Shown here piece after piece: positions 45,945-56,189 of a stretch of DNA of 64,000 nt; positions within the stretch are counted from its first letter, which is position 1, and each line of letters starts with the position of its first letter. The notes below the pieces were generated by a model. It ran no database searches and was not told where the DNA came from. It saw only the letters and a list, made by a program, of their open reading frames with translations. Made by a program: the position numbers and the translations under genes. Source of the stretch: Bemisia tabaci (lineage: Eukaryota > Arthropoda > Insecta > Hemiptera > Aleyrodidae); the NCBI RefSeq assembly GCF_918797505.1, contig NC_092798.1:1191501-1255500 (forward strand). The letters are read 5' to 3'.

Positions 45945-46224
45945 TTTTTTTAATTTTTTTTTATTTTTTGCTGGTTTTATGGGTGCGTGTCTAGCACCTT
46001 CAGCTAACTTTAGAGTATGTTTATTGTCCGTAGACATCGAGGGATTTAGGCACAACCATGCTCCAGGCTTTTCAAATTTTCAGGGATTAGGGCCGAGTAG
46101 AATCTGTTTCAGCAGATCTACTCGTCAATTCCGTGAAAATTAGACGCTATCATCAGGATTCGAACCCAGGACCTATTGACTTAGAGTCAGACGCGCTGAC
46201 CACTAGGCCAACGCAACGTGGCCG
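45945..46224 (-). mobile_element. tRNA-derived SINE, 9-bp TSD
   Basis: Minus-strand copy of the SINE at 8.3 kb. Head GGCCACGTTGCGTTGGCCTA, B box GGTTCGAATCC, body with GAATTGACGAGTAGATCTGC and TCGGCCCTAATCCCTGAAAA, then an A-rich tail (T-rich on the plus strand at 45945-45975). Perfect 9-bp flanking duplication GAAATTATA at 45936-45944 and 46225-46233. Internal A and B boxes imply RNA polymerase III transcription and LINE-dependent retroposition. The partner LINE is not in this window. Confidence 0.92.
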
Positions 46225-46708
46225 GAAATTATAATTTCTTATATTCTTACTAGGGCCAGATTTACCTACTTGCCGCCCATGGGCCGCCTGTATTTTGCCG
46301 CCCCCTTCTCATTCGTACTGAAACATCAATAAAAACCATCAAGTGAACGTGCCAGCGGGGGAGGGGTGCATATGACTCGTTTACTCGTGTTGAACACATT
46401 TTTTGGGGATGCCCTGTCAACAGTACAAGCAAAAGTTAAGTTTTATGTTTATAAAACTTAACCTATCTCTGCAGTGTGGACAAGGCCTTCCATTCATAAG
46501 AAATGGACGAAAAAAGTATGAAAGAACAAACATGAATAGGGTTTAATGATTTTAACTTCCGCCGCCGCGCCGCGCAGACCGCACCGTGTTTGGCGCAATG
46601 CGTGAAGTATTCACGCAATCTTGTAGGTGCTATGCGTTCCACGCTGACCGCACTGTGTTTGGCGCAATGCGTGAAGTATTCATGCATTCTTGTAGGCGCT
46701 ATCCGTTT

Positions 46709-47626
46709 GGGCGCTAGTAAATTCCGCCGAAAATGGGTAAATTCCGCCGATTTTCCATCCACCGAAAGTGTAAATTCCGCCGATAGCTGTGCCACCGAGC
46801 GAGTGTAAATTCCGCCGATGGAGGAAAAGGAAAATGTTTTTGGAACGGCACTCATATTCGGCAAGAGCATTAAGTTAAGATGTTATCTTGATGTTATCAG
46901 ATGTTTACAGTGCACGGGTTTTTAAATGGTCACTATATTCCATTAGTTTTTGCCATCCTGCCGAACAAAAAAACAGCTGCATATGACAAGATTACCGATT
47001 TTATCAAAGAACGATGCCCAAACTTTAAACCTACTGACAATGAGTGCGTTCTCGATTGTGAGTCCGCTATTCACTCCGCGATAAAAAAAAACCAGGCCCG
47101 ATATTTATATTATTCTGTGCCGATTTCATGTTACGCAGTCCTGGTACCGTAAAATTTTGGCGCTCGGTCTCGCTACAGCTTATAACGATGAAAAATCCGA
47201 AATCGGTCTTTGGCTCCATCATTTTTTCGGCCTGATATACTTGGACCCTGATGATGTTGATGATTCGTTCACTGATGATTTTATTGCGTCTCAACCAGAC
47301 ACCAGTTTCATACCGTTTCAGCACAGTGAAAAAGTGAAAAACTGTTGGTCTTCTTACGACATGGGTCTCTTTTTTGTTTTATTTTTTGACGTGGGGCTCT
47401 CTACACCCTAAATGTTTATTTTCTACGCTCTCCTCTCCGACTTCAACTCATAGACATAGAGGTAAGCAAATTTGCACTACTTACAAATCCTGTTTCAAAA
47501 ACATTGACCGGCGGAATTTACATTTTGGGTGGACGTCATATCGGCGGAATTCACAAATCGGGGGAATGATAAATCGGCGGAATTTACACTCCAGAAAAAT
47601 AAAATCGGCGGAATTTACAACCTCCC
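46709..47626 (+). mobile_element. Mutator-like (MULE) element nested in hAT family F
   Basis: A 918-bp insertion. Left end GGGCGCTAGTAAATTCCGCC and right end (reverse read) GGGAGGTTGTAAATTCCGCC. The motif GTAAATTCCGCCG is repeated about four times at each end. ATCCGTTT occurs on both sides (46701-46708 and 47627-47634), matching a MULE-type 8-10 bp duplication. It interrupts sequence that is continuous in the related element at 54.5 kb. It contains a broken transposase core. Confidence 0.88.
46901..47300 (+). pseudogene. MULE transposase fragment, frameshifted
   Basis: The first frame (from 46901) encodes FTVHGFLNGHYIPLVFAILP followed by NKKTAAYDKI, the conserved start of the MULE transposase core, and DCESAIHSAI, a region where this family carries an acidic catalytic residue. 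A one-base shift near 47083-47117, plausibly in the nine-A run, moves the reading to CRFHVTQSWYRKILALGL, the C-x-x-H-x-x-Q-x-W signature after the core, then a frame with LHHFFGLIYLDPDDVDDSF. The N-terminal zinc finger and much of the core are missing. The full family is usually 400-700 residues, so this is a non-functional internally deleted remnant. Its job in an intact element would be DDE-type cut-and-paste transposition. Confidence 0.85.
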
Positions 47627-48064
47627 ATCCGTTTCACGCTGACCGCAATGACCGCATTGTGTTTGATGCAATGCTTGAAGTATTCGGGCAGTCTTGTAGG
47701 CGCTGATATGTGTTACATGCCGATCGCCGCGACGATGACTTCTCCTTTTCATCTTAAGTCCTCGTCATCATTGCTCTCTGCGCCGCGCCGTTCCAGACCA
47801 AATTGCGTGTTTGGTTTCTCTCTTAACTCGACTAATTAAAGGCGCTGTCTCTTGTATCACTGGAAGACGACAAAATTAAAAATTACTACACTCTCAGGAA
47901 ATGAGAGATTTTGTCTTCTTTTCTCGTTTGTAATTTTTTTTTTCTAAGTCCGATATTTTTTTATACCTACATTTTAAAAAATTGCAAAATTTGCCGCCCT
48001 CGAGATTTGCCGCCGTGGGCCGCGGCCCATGTGGCCACCCCCTTAATCCGGCCCTGATTCTTAC

Positions 48065-49101
48065 CTGACTATACCATCCACCTATTTCTCCCCCTACACA
48101 TTTTTCTAGGTGCGTAACTTAATAATTTATGTAGCGATTTAAACTTTGATTCTACCAAAATCATCCATCTAATGGTTAAAATTTGAAACTAATCGATTGC
48201 CAGTTTGCATTTTGCAAAACTGAAGATCCATTCGAAAGCCACTTCATGTCGTTCCATCTGCCTGCAGAGATTTTCAAGTACACCCCTGTACGAATTTGCA
48301 TGATACGCATGCAATGATACGCACGCGTACAAATTTCGTACCTAACCATTGCATTACATGAAATTAATCGAGTGTCAAAAACCAGCAATGCACGAATGCG
48401 TCAGGTCATCAAACTGCATACATTGAAAAGACCTCAGATTTCAAAAAATGTTCGCAGATACGTTGGCTGTATCCCTTAAAATATATTCCGACACCCTTTC
48501 GGATCAGATTTGTTTACAAAAATTCCCACGAGAGGCCTAAAATTGGTGAATGATTCAAATAGCGGTAGAGACACGGCAAATTTGTCGCTACATAGGTAGA
48601 GACCACACCAAATGAGCTTACCCATTTTTGGACTGCGATAAAAGATCCGTCATCTTGATTCTTTCGGTTACTTTACATATGAATGTGATGTGAGACGATC
48701 TTCTGTCCGAATCTAGAAGTGCGGAAACTTATTTGGCGTGCGGACTCCACAGATTCTAGCTGGATCTGCCTCTGGCGATACGAAGGACCCGGGGCGTAGC
48801 GGGGGGTGGAGAGGGGTGTTAACTGGGCCAGAATCAATAGAGCGGTGTGAGGTGGAGATTGAAGCGTGGCGCCGCGCCCGCCTGGTTAGGCAACATGCCG
48901 TGACGTGTGCGCGGTCACGCGACACTCTTTGACTCCTGTCCGAATCCAGTCCAGCTGAGGTTGCTCATCATTGAATTAGCTCTGTTCTCTGTTGTCACTC
49001 CCCCGGGGACTCTGCCGTCCTCGACTCCTGTCTTTGAGCTCCTAATCAAGTCCTCCAAAGGTTAATCACCCAGTTGTTCACTTTATTCCGGACAAGGGCA
49101 G
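48065..49101. other. Non-coding, unrecognised
   Basis: A CpG-richer section at 48.73-48.93 kb and A/T-rich flanks. Short open frames only. Confidence 0.4.
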
Positions 49102-49515
49102 CACTGAAAAAAAATTCTCGGCGTTTTTACCAAGGTCCATTGGTACCTTTACCATCTCACTTTTTTTACCAATTATTGGTAATTTTACCAAGGTAGACTG
49201 GTAAGCTTACCTAAAAACCGGTATTTTTACTGTTGTTTTCAGGTAAGAATACCACTTTTATTGGTAATCAATTCCTGGTAACTTTGCCATTTTATCCCGG
49301 TAATTTTACCACAGTCGATAAAAAATATTGGCATTTTTACCAAGGTCCAGTAAAATTACCGAGAAAGTTCAACAATTTTACCGAGATTTCTTGGTAAAAT
49401 TGCCAATTCCATAAATGGTAATTTTACCAAGAAAAAACTGGGATCATATAGAACCCTGAATTCTTGGTAATTTTACCCTTTTCCTAGTAAATACACCGAG
49501 ATTTTTTTTTCAGTG
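49102..49515. mobile_element. CACTGA-type MITE with internal TTGGTAATTTTACC repeats
   Basis: Ends CACTGAAAAAAAATTCTCGG and (reverse read) CACTGAAAAAAAAATCTCGG, with AG on both sides (49100-49101 and 49516-49517). The 414-bp interior is built from more than ten copies, in both orientations, of a TTTTTACCA / TGGTAATTTTACC-type motif, giving an almost self-complementary interior. Non-coding. Confidence 0.88.
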
Positions 49516-49812
49516 AGCTACGGGGTTTCAAAAAAACAACTCATTTTCAGGTTAGAAATTGGCAGAAGAGCGGCGGCACTTTACTTGAACGCACTGTTTT
49601 AACTGGTTCTCTGGAGGAAAAATGTCACTCACTACTGTTTTGTCTGTAACCACATCATTCGTTGCGCACTAACAGCTTCCTCATATGTCTAGTTTTTATA
49701 CAACTAAGATTAATCCTGCTGTTTTAGCTATATTCTGTTATCCCGTGATTTCATCTAAAAGAGATTAGACGAATTTTGAAGAAACCTCGATTTGGAAAAC
49801 TTGACACTTACG

Positions 49813-50079
49813 ATACTGCTCTTTCAGCTATCACGGCAGTATTCACGCCGGATGAGCCTTCAGCCGTTGCCAAATTTCCTTTAACAAATCACTGATTTTC
49901 AACAAAACTCATGCATATTTCTCTTCCAATTTCTCAGATAATTTTGCTCGTAATTTGATCTTAAAAGTCTAAAATTTCTCGGAAAAATATTGATAATTTT
50001 CGTCAAAAATAAACATTTTATTGCAGGAAATTTGGCAACTCTCAAATTCTCATACGGCGTTCTTCCTTAGCACGGCAGT
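49813..50079. mobile_element. Family A MITE, altered left end
   Basis: Right end CGTTCTTCCTTAGCACGGCAG is perfect. The left end reads ACTGCTCTTTCAGCTATCAC with a shuffled start before CGCCGGATGAGCCTTCAGCC. TA lies at both flanks. Internal GGCAACTCTCAAATTCTCAT matches the family. Confidence 0.75.
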
Positions 50080-51011
50080 ATTGGAGACCGGGGAGCTGAG
50101 CTTTTCCAACTTTTTTTTCTAGCATACGAATGAGGCATGTGAGGAAGGACGCTCCGCCTGGGTTGGTAATGCCTCCGGATAAGTCTTGGGGATGCCCGAT
50201 GTCCCGGCGAGACTGAGAACTTGACTGGACTCATTGACTCACCTCTGAGGCGTGTGCCGCGCACAATGTGCACTTGTCGAGTTCTCCAGGGAAAATGTTA
50301 GCTTTCCGCGGGATTAAACACGGCGCGCGCCCCGCCCGTCGCAGTCATTGCTCCTCCACAATACGGATCTCGCGCACTTGCTCACTGCTCACTGCTCACT
50401 GCTCACGCGCCGCCGTGCGCCCATTGCGCCCGCCGACGCCCCCTCACCCTCTTCATCGCCTGATTATTATGCTATTAAAGCTCTGTCGCTTTTCCGCTTC
50501 AAGTCTCACTCCTTACACTTGGTGAGCAAATCAGTGTCAGCAAATCAATATCCCACTCTTCATGGGAACACAAGTCAAAGAATCGAGAATTTCATTCTCA
50601 GCTCTTGATACTGATAATAACTAAAGCTAACTCTTTTATCAGTACATAAAAGATTTTTAATTTCCAATTAAAAGGAGTTTAAATTAAATCAAACAGATGT
50701 TAATAATAATAATGTACACATTGATCTCTATTCAATTGGTAACCTTAATTAATATTGTTTGTTTTATAGTCGAAGCTAAGTCTCCAAATTCTCGAGAAAA
50801 ATTCCAACCTTTGAATGAGGAATAGAACTGATAACATCATCGCGGCTTCCATTTTCTCTACATTTTTACTTCATTGCAATTGATCTTCTAATTTTTGACG
50901 TAGAACTAATACTTATCTTTCCGTTTATGTTCTGTTTTAAGTTTGAAACTTAGTATTTTATACTAATATTCTAAAAATACCGACTGAGTAGATTAAGTTA
51001 GGTGATGAATT
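50080..51011. other. Non-coding; GC-rich patch with (CTCACTG) repeats
   Basis: A tandem GCTCACT heptamer run at about 50380-50406 lies inside a CpG-rich patch (50.28-50.46 kb). Otherwise A/T-rich. Nothing gene-like is supported. Confidence 0.4.
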
Positions 51012-51370
51012 GGACGTATCTCTATCAAACGGAACTATAGACGAGTGGGAAAGATATTGTGCGCTCTAGAAAGCTGGATAAAAAACAACGTATAGAAGTG
51101 GACTTGGTTCCCTTTGGAGAAATGGAAAAGCGGGAGTTTATATACTGCCAAACGGAACTATAGACGAGTGGGATAGATTCTGTGCGCTCTAGAAAGCTGG
51201 ATAAAAAACAACGTATAGAAGTGGACTTGGTTCCCTTTGGAGAAATGGAAAAGCGAGAGTTTATATACTGCCAAACGGAACTATGTGCCAACTAAATGCG
51301 GCACTCATGAGCCATGGGCTGCGACAAGAGCGTTGTGGACAGGGCTCATGAGTCGATGATTCACCCGGCG
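51012..51370. mobile_element. Family C-related element with an internal tandem duplication
   Basis: The left end GGACGTATCTCTATCAAACG is typical of family C. The expected right end is absent, although GCACTCATGAGCC / GGGCTCATGAG arms appear at 51.30-51.35 kb. Two 123-bp units (51027-51149 and 51150-51272) each start AAACGGAACTATAGACGAGT. A third start AAACGGAACTATGTGCC follows at 51273. The units differ at only a few bases. The 88-codon minus-strand frame is a product of the duplication (123 = 41 codons). Confidence 0.75.
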
Positions 51371-52663
51371 CCATACAAATTCAAGTGATGCGTTGCTCAT
51401 ATAGAAGAACTTTATCTTATCTTTATTGAAAAATTAGAACAAAAATTCATCTGTAAAAAGGTTGGATTTGGTATGGATGAGAGCTAGGAGGCTGCTTTAG
51501 GTCAAAAATTACGGGCACTGTTACAAGAGGAGGAATCATCGCACGGATTCCCTCTGAATTAGCCTAACTGCATCAGACGTTGCAAATTTGTTCTTACGTT
51601 TTATTTTATCGAAAATATACCTAAACTATACACTAAAACTTACAATTTTGGGAGTATATACTTCATGAGCCAGTGGCAATCCAGAAAAAGTTGAAAGGCG
51701 TCATGCAGTTAAGTTAACTTTTGCAAAAATAAAATATGAGAGAAATTAGGCACCGTGAAATCCAGTCAGAATTATTTTGGTTAAATCGTTCAATTAGTAA
51801 AAAGACAATATTCGCCGTCGAGTTTATAAAAGGTAATAATAATATTTAAATCCGGCCGGCAGATAGCCTTGTTTCACTCGCGTGGTGCAGCTCGAATCGA
51901 GAATTGCATTCGCGAAAGGAATCGATCTGCAGGGCTGGAGGGGAGGGGGGTTAAAACCCCTGAATGGTTTTCCATTTTCCCGCATGGACGGTCCTATTTT
52001 AAGGCGACGAAATAATTGGAAATAAACATCCTTTTATTTGAGCGCCAATAAACAAACAGCGCAAGCTCCGGGCGACAAAAACGCAATTTTAAGTCGAGGC
52101 AACCGAATAAACAAAGCGCGCATCTCATATATTCGTGAGGTATTTCCATTTTCATCTCGTATCTCTTCAGCGCGCGGTCGGCGGGGGATGCTGGGATGGG
52201 CGGGGGTGATAAAAACGCGGTGGAGGGGGGAGCAGGGCACACGCCTTGGAGTCTGGGTCCAGTGTGCAGTGGGACTGGGCAGTGGACAGGATACAAAGAT
52301 AGCTTTTTCTGCGAACGATGAAATGAAACGAGAAAAACAAACACGCCGAAATAATTACTCGCCGCTCCGCTCGGGCTCTGAGCTCTTTCGGACACAAATC
52401 AGAGACGAGTGTCGCTCACGGCTCTCGCCTGCATTCGCGCGGATGCATCCCGCCGCACCGCTGTTGCCAAACTTAGGGTCATATCCACAGCTTGATTATA
52501 TTTTGCAATAAGGAACCATTGTCTCTGGCTCTTCCTTAAAAGCGCCTTTCTTCATAGAGAATCGTATATGTTGTTTCTAAAATGAGCCACACATGGTGGT
52601 TCCTTGGTGCAAAATGTGGTCCGGTTGTTCCTCAAAAAGCTCATTTCCTTGGAAAGCTTTATT
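51371..52663. other. Non-coding with a GC-richer section
   Basis: 51.85-52.48 kb is GC-richer, with frames open on both strands (133-157 codons) and overlapping one another, and without recognisable domains. I treat them as chance openings. 52.50-52.66 kb resembles part of 29.94-30.07 kb (GAGCC, AAAATGTGGTCC/GTAGTAC). Confidence 0.35.
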
Positions 52664-52738
52664 TGAGGGGCTTCGCATAAATACAGCTTTTGCTATTTCG
52701 AGAAATACGTGTTTGAAGCTTCGAAACGTATAAACCAC
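52664..52738 (+). repeat. Family E fragment
   Basis: TGAGGGGCTTCGCATAAATA, CAGCTTTTGCTATTTCGAGA and AATACGTGTTTGAAGCTTCG match the middle of the family E copies at 14.6 and 36.6 kb. The rest of the repeat is missing. Confidence 0.6.
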
Positions 52739-54056
52739 TAATTTTGTCCTTTTATGATACCAACTTGCTTACCTGCGTCAAAATCAGTCACACTTGCATG
52801 TAACTATACGCTTTTTTCCGGGTTTTTTTCCATTTGGAGAACAATAAATACGCAAATTCATCGACAAAATTTTGATAATTATTAATTATGTCGGAAGTAA
52901 ATTTTACAAGGACCATTAAGCTTCTATCCAATCTTTGATCGCAAAAGTTTAAGTGGAAAGTTGAGACTATCATGGTTCTAAAAATTGCTTACTTTAGGAT
53001 TTGAACTAGCCTCTACAGACTAAACTCACAATTTCAAATTGACCTCTTTGTAAGATTAATGAAATTGCATCAAATAAACTGTTATGATTGTCAAAATTTT
53101 AGCGTATCATATGCACGTTGGTTGCTTATCTAAAAAACCACGTATCTTAGGTCAGAACCTTGCGGGCTTTCCATGCATCGCACTTAATTTGTAGACTAAA
53201 ATAACTGATCAACGTAATTTTTTTAAAACACCTGTGATTTCTCGCCTCAGTCATAAAACTTTTAGGCGATAAAAATGACTCAATTTCAAAGTCAATGAAA
53301 TTGAGGCGGAACTTTTGAAACGCCGCTGAGTCACCTGTCTCTCATCTTAACCGTGTGCATACGATTATAACAAGTAAAAGGAATAAACGGTATCTTATTT
53401 TAGTTCAGCGAGCCAAATAAAAAAATAAAATAGTAGAGGGAAAGAGAGAGGAAGTTGAAAAAGACGAAATGGATTAGTGCCTTTCGGTGATTTCATTGGG
53501 GCTCTATTAAGGCGATAAATTTTTCCCGAACTAGATTCGGCAACATTGCGACAGGAGGCTGCGCAAGCGGTAAAGCAATATGTCATAAGAGGGCAATAGA
53601 CAAGCTCCAAGATGCGGCTCTCAAGCCACACGCATACATTGAAACTCTCTTCAATTCATAAATTTTCTCTAAAACCAATAAAACGTGTTTACTGAGATTT
53701 ATTGTCTCATCGTCTCACTCTCATCCCCCCCCCCCTTTCTGCCCCTAGAGGTAAGTTTGCACGATCCGACAATGTTGCCCTCTGAAATAACCAATGTACG
53801 TTTCCCTAAATGGTGAATTCCATTCTTTAAATACAACTTTTGAAAATTTCTTTATCAGAATTCAGTGCACCTCAGAGACATTCAAAAAAATTCCCCAGGA
53901 TCAAAATGTTACAGAAGCGGGGAATTTTGGACGTACGGTGAAAATCTGAAGAATTATAAGATTACTAGGTATAACACAGCTTCCGATGAACAGAGACTTC
54001 ATGACTTATTTGGACGTATCTGTGCTACATGCGGTAGAGATCTCCCTACAATGAGA
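52739..54056. other. No recognisable feature
   Basis: A/T-rich sequence with a C-run at about 53.73 kb. A short piece at about 54.01 kb (TTTGGACGTATCTGTGC) resembles a family C end. Confidence 0.4.
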
Positions 54057-54931
54057 CAGGGCTGGATTTTCCTACTTGCTGCCCATGGGCCGCCGGTATT
54101 TTGCCGCCCCCTACTCATTCGTTTTGAAACATCAAGTGAACGTGCCATCGGGGGAGGGGTGCATGAGACGCGTTTACTCGTGTTGAACACATTTTTTGGG
54201 AAAGCCCTGTCAACACTGCTAGCAAAAGGTCACGGTCAACTTTGCGCAAAAGTAAAGTTTCGTAAACCTATCTCTATTGGACGAGGCCTTCCATTCATAA
54301 TAAATGAACGAACAAATTATGAAAGAACAAACACAAAATTTGGTTTAATGATTTTAACTTCCGCCGCCGCGCTGCGCAGACCGCACCGTGTTTGGCGCAA
54401 TGCGAGAAGTATTCACGCAGTCTTGTAGGCGCTATGCGTCCCACGCTGACCGCAGCTGTGTTTGGCGCAATGCGTGAAGTATTCATGCATTCTTGTAGGC
54501 GCCATCCGTTTCACGCTGACCACAATTACCGCACTGCGTGTGATGCAATGCGTGAAGTATTCATGCAGTCTTGTAGGCGCTAATATGTGTTACATGCCGA
54601 TTGCCGCGCCGAGGGCTTCTCCTTTTCATCTCAAGTCCTCGTCATCATTTCTCCCTAAGTCGCGCCGTTTCAGGCCAAATTGTGTGTTTGGTTTCTCTCT
54701 TAACTCGACTAAGTAAAGGTGCTGTCTCTTGTATCACTGAAAGACGACAAAATTAGAAACTACTATACTCTCAGGAAATGAGAGATTTTGTAGCCTTTTC
54801 TCGTTTGTATTTTTTTTTTCCTAAATCCGATTTTTTTATACCTACATTTAAAAAAATTGCAAAATTTGTCGCCCCCTAGATTTGCCGCCGTGGGCCGCGG
54901 CCCATGTGGCCACCCCCTTAATCCGACCCTG
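54057..54931. mobile_element. Family F hAT-type element, third copy
   Basis: Ends CAGGGCTGGATTTTCC and (reverse read) CAGGGTCGGATTAAGG. Same order of GCCGCC blocks, the near-68-bp tandem units (starting about 54378, 54448 and 54518), CTTAACTCGACTAAGTAAAG and ACTCTCAGGAAATGAGAGAT as the other two copies. Its third unit is intact where the 46-kb copy carries the MULE. No 8-bp flanking duplication is visible. Confidence 0.88.
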
Positions 54932-54940
54932 GTCAAGTGC

Positions 54941-54975
54941 TCTGATTGGTCCAAGTCATAGAATAAGCCAATCAC
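54941..54975 (+). promoter_or_regulatory. Paired CCAAT boxes (candidate promoter)
   Basis: An inverted CCAAT (GATTGGTCC, 54944-54952) and a direct CCAAT (GCCAATCAC, 54967-54975) lie about 18 bp apart, some 65-95 bp upstream of a small candidate exon. The spacing is compatible with an NF-Y-type promoter. It directly abuts the end of a hAT element. Weak without transcription data. Confidence 0.25.
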
Positions 54976-55034
54976 AACACCTAACCTTGATATTTTGATG
55001 GCTAGTTTTGATAGTGTGACACAGGCTATTTTCG

Positions 55035-55276
55035 ATGTGGTCGTCATTGCTGCCAGCATCAAAATCGAATGATGCAGACGCACCGACGGCGTCGTCCGGA
55101 AAGAAATCCGTTTTGTCACAATGGAATTTGGAAAGGTAAAAAAATCGACCGAATACAGTCGTAGAAATTCGCCTGCAGACGCTGATAATGGTGACGTCAC
55201 CATACGAATTCTCGATGAAATTAGATTGGATCCAAATAATTTAATGGCATTATCTGTTTCCACGCTATACCAATGA
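55035..55276 (+). CDS. Two overlapping small candidate coding frames
   Basis: Frame 1: ATG at 55035, 33 codons beginning MWSSLLPASKSNDADAPTAS, reaching a donor-like AG|GTAAAA at 55135/55136. Frame 2: ATG at 55121, 51 codons to the stop at 55274, including EFGKVKKSTEYSRRNSPADA and VTIRILDEIRLDPNNLM, and open upstream to about 55070. Both have unbiased, protein-like composition and are not recognised. They cannot both be exons in this form: either frame 1 is a first exon spliced at 55135, or frame 2 is an exon or short ORF. Paired CCAAT boxes lie upstream. Confidence 0.25.
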
Positions 55277-55730
55277 GATATAATAAGTATACATAGATTT
55301 CCCTCGATGCGAAGATCGATTAGATAGATTTTGCTAATAGCGTATATGGCGAGCGGTGCAAGTTCTGTAGCACGGTAGCCGGTGGGTCGCGCGCGCTGCA
55401 ACTAACTACTTCTTCTCGGCTTCCCATTGGTGCTGACCTCCCGACTTTGCATGCGCGCCAGGGCCCCGGTCCCACTGTCAGTCGACCCCCCGTGATTTAT
55501 ACGCAAAGCCCGCCGCGCCGCTCTTAGCTATGGCACCGTTGCCAATAGGTCAATTAAATCGTTTCGTAGATAAAAAACATAACTGCCGAGGATCGAGTTT
55601 TATACGGTGTGTCATTTAAGCCAAATCTGATTAGAGGGTGAAAACTTTTTGGAGGGGGCAAAATTTGCTTGGGAGGGGGGAGAAGAGTTATCCTTTAAGA
55701 AATCTTAAAGTATGCCCCTAAATTGTTTGC

Positions 55731-55876
55731 GCCCAATTCACACGGTTAAATTTTTCGTATCACTTTTCCTCCGACTCTGTTGAATGGAAATTTTTCCTAT
55801 TTGAATCGCAAAGTGCGAAAGTTTTCATACAATAAATTGGAATAAACGTTGAATGAAAATGTGAATCTATTGGACT
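55731..55876. mobile_element. Diverged copy of the AGCCCAATT MITE
   Basis: GCCCAATTCACACGGTTAAA and TCCTCCGACTCTGTTGAATG, GGAAATTTTTCCTATTTGAA match the element at 5.1 kb. The right end is decayed (TGAATCTATTGGACT). Confidence 0.5.
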
Positions 55877-56124
55877 TTACAATTGGAAACCAAAATTGGC
55901 CCAAAAAAGGTCAACTCTAATATTCAGGACATTCACATAAGACGCACCTGCGTGATTTCACAGAACACGTTAAAATTGTACCTCCATGACTGCTGAGTTC
56001 TATAATTCCGAAAAAGTGATATATGGCAAAAAAAATTGAAATGCATAAAAATGTATTTAATTAATGGCTCTAGAATATGTTTAAATCGAAGATAGGACAA
56101 AGATCAAAGAAGTATAGCATTTGA

Positions 56125-56183
56125 CTTACTTTCTTTTTCGCCCGATGAATTTTAAAAATTCATCGGGCGAAAAAGAAAGTAAG
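56125..56183. repeat. Perfect 29-bp palindrome with 1-nt spacer
   Basis: Left arm 56125-56153 and right arm 56155-56183 are exact complements around a single A. The arm reads CTTACTTTCTTTTTCGCCCG followed by ATGAATTTT. Outside it, TTGA and TCAA also match after a duplicated TAAG. It could extrude as a cruciform. It is not part of a larger element I can define. Confidence 0.95.
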
Positions 56184-56189
56184 TAAGTC

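Larger units (their letters stand above)
46251..48056. mobile_element. Family F hAT-type element with perfect 8-bp TSD
   Basis: Flanked by ATTCTTAC on both sides (46243-46250 and 48057-48064). Ends TAGGGCCAGATTTACC and (reverse read) CAGGGCCGGATTAAGG. Subterminal TTGCCGCCCATGGGCCGCCT blocks match the 16.5- and 54.1-kb copies. Two complete 68-bp tandem units (from 46577 and 46645) lie inside, the next one broken by a Mutator-like element at 46709-47626. No hAT transposase remains. Confidence 0.93.

Noticed and set aside
46150..46224. tRNA gene on the minus strand
   Set aside because: Same SINE family as at 8.3 kb, flanked by a 9-bp duplication.
51025..51291. 88-codon minus-strand repeat protein
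   Set aside because: A product of the 123-bp duplication (41 codons) inside a family C-related element. No independent evidence of coding.
53865..54428. Plus-strand open frame of 187 codons
   Set aside because: Half of it is the non-coding terminal region of the hAT family F element, so the frame is a chance fusion.
54763..55401. Minus-strand open frame of 212 codons
   Set aside because: Runs across the end of a hAT element into unique sequence and matches no known pattern. The opposite strand has the better gene-like signals.
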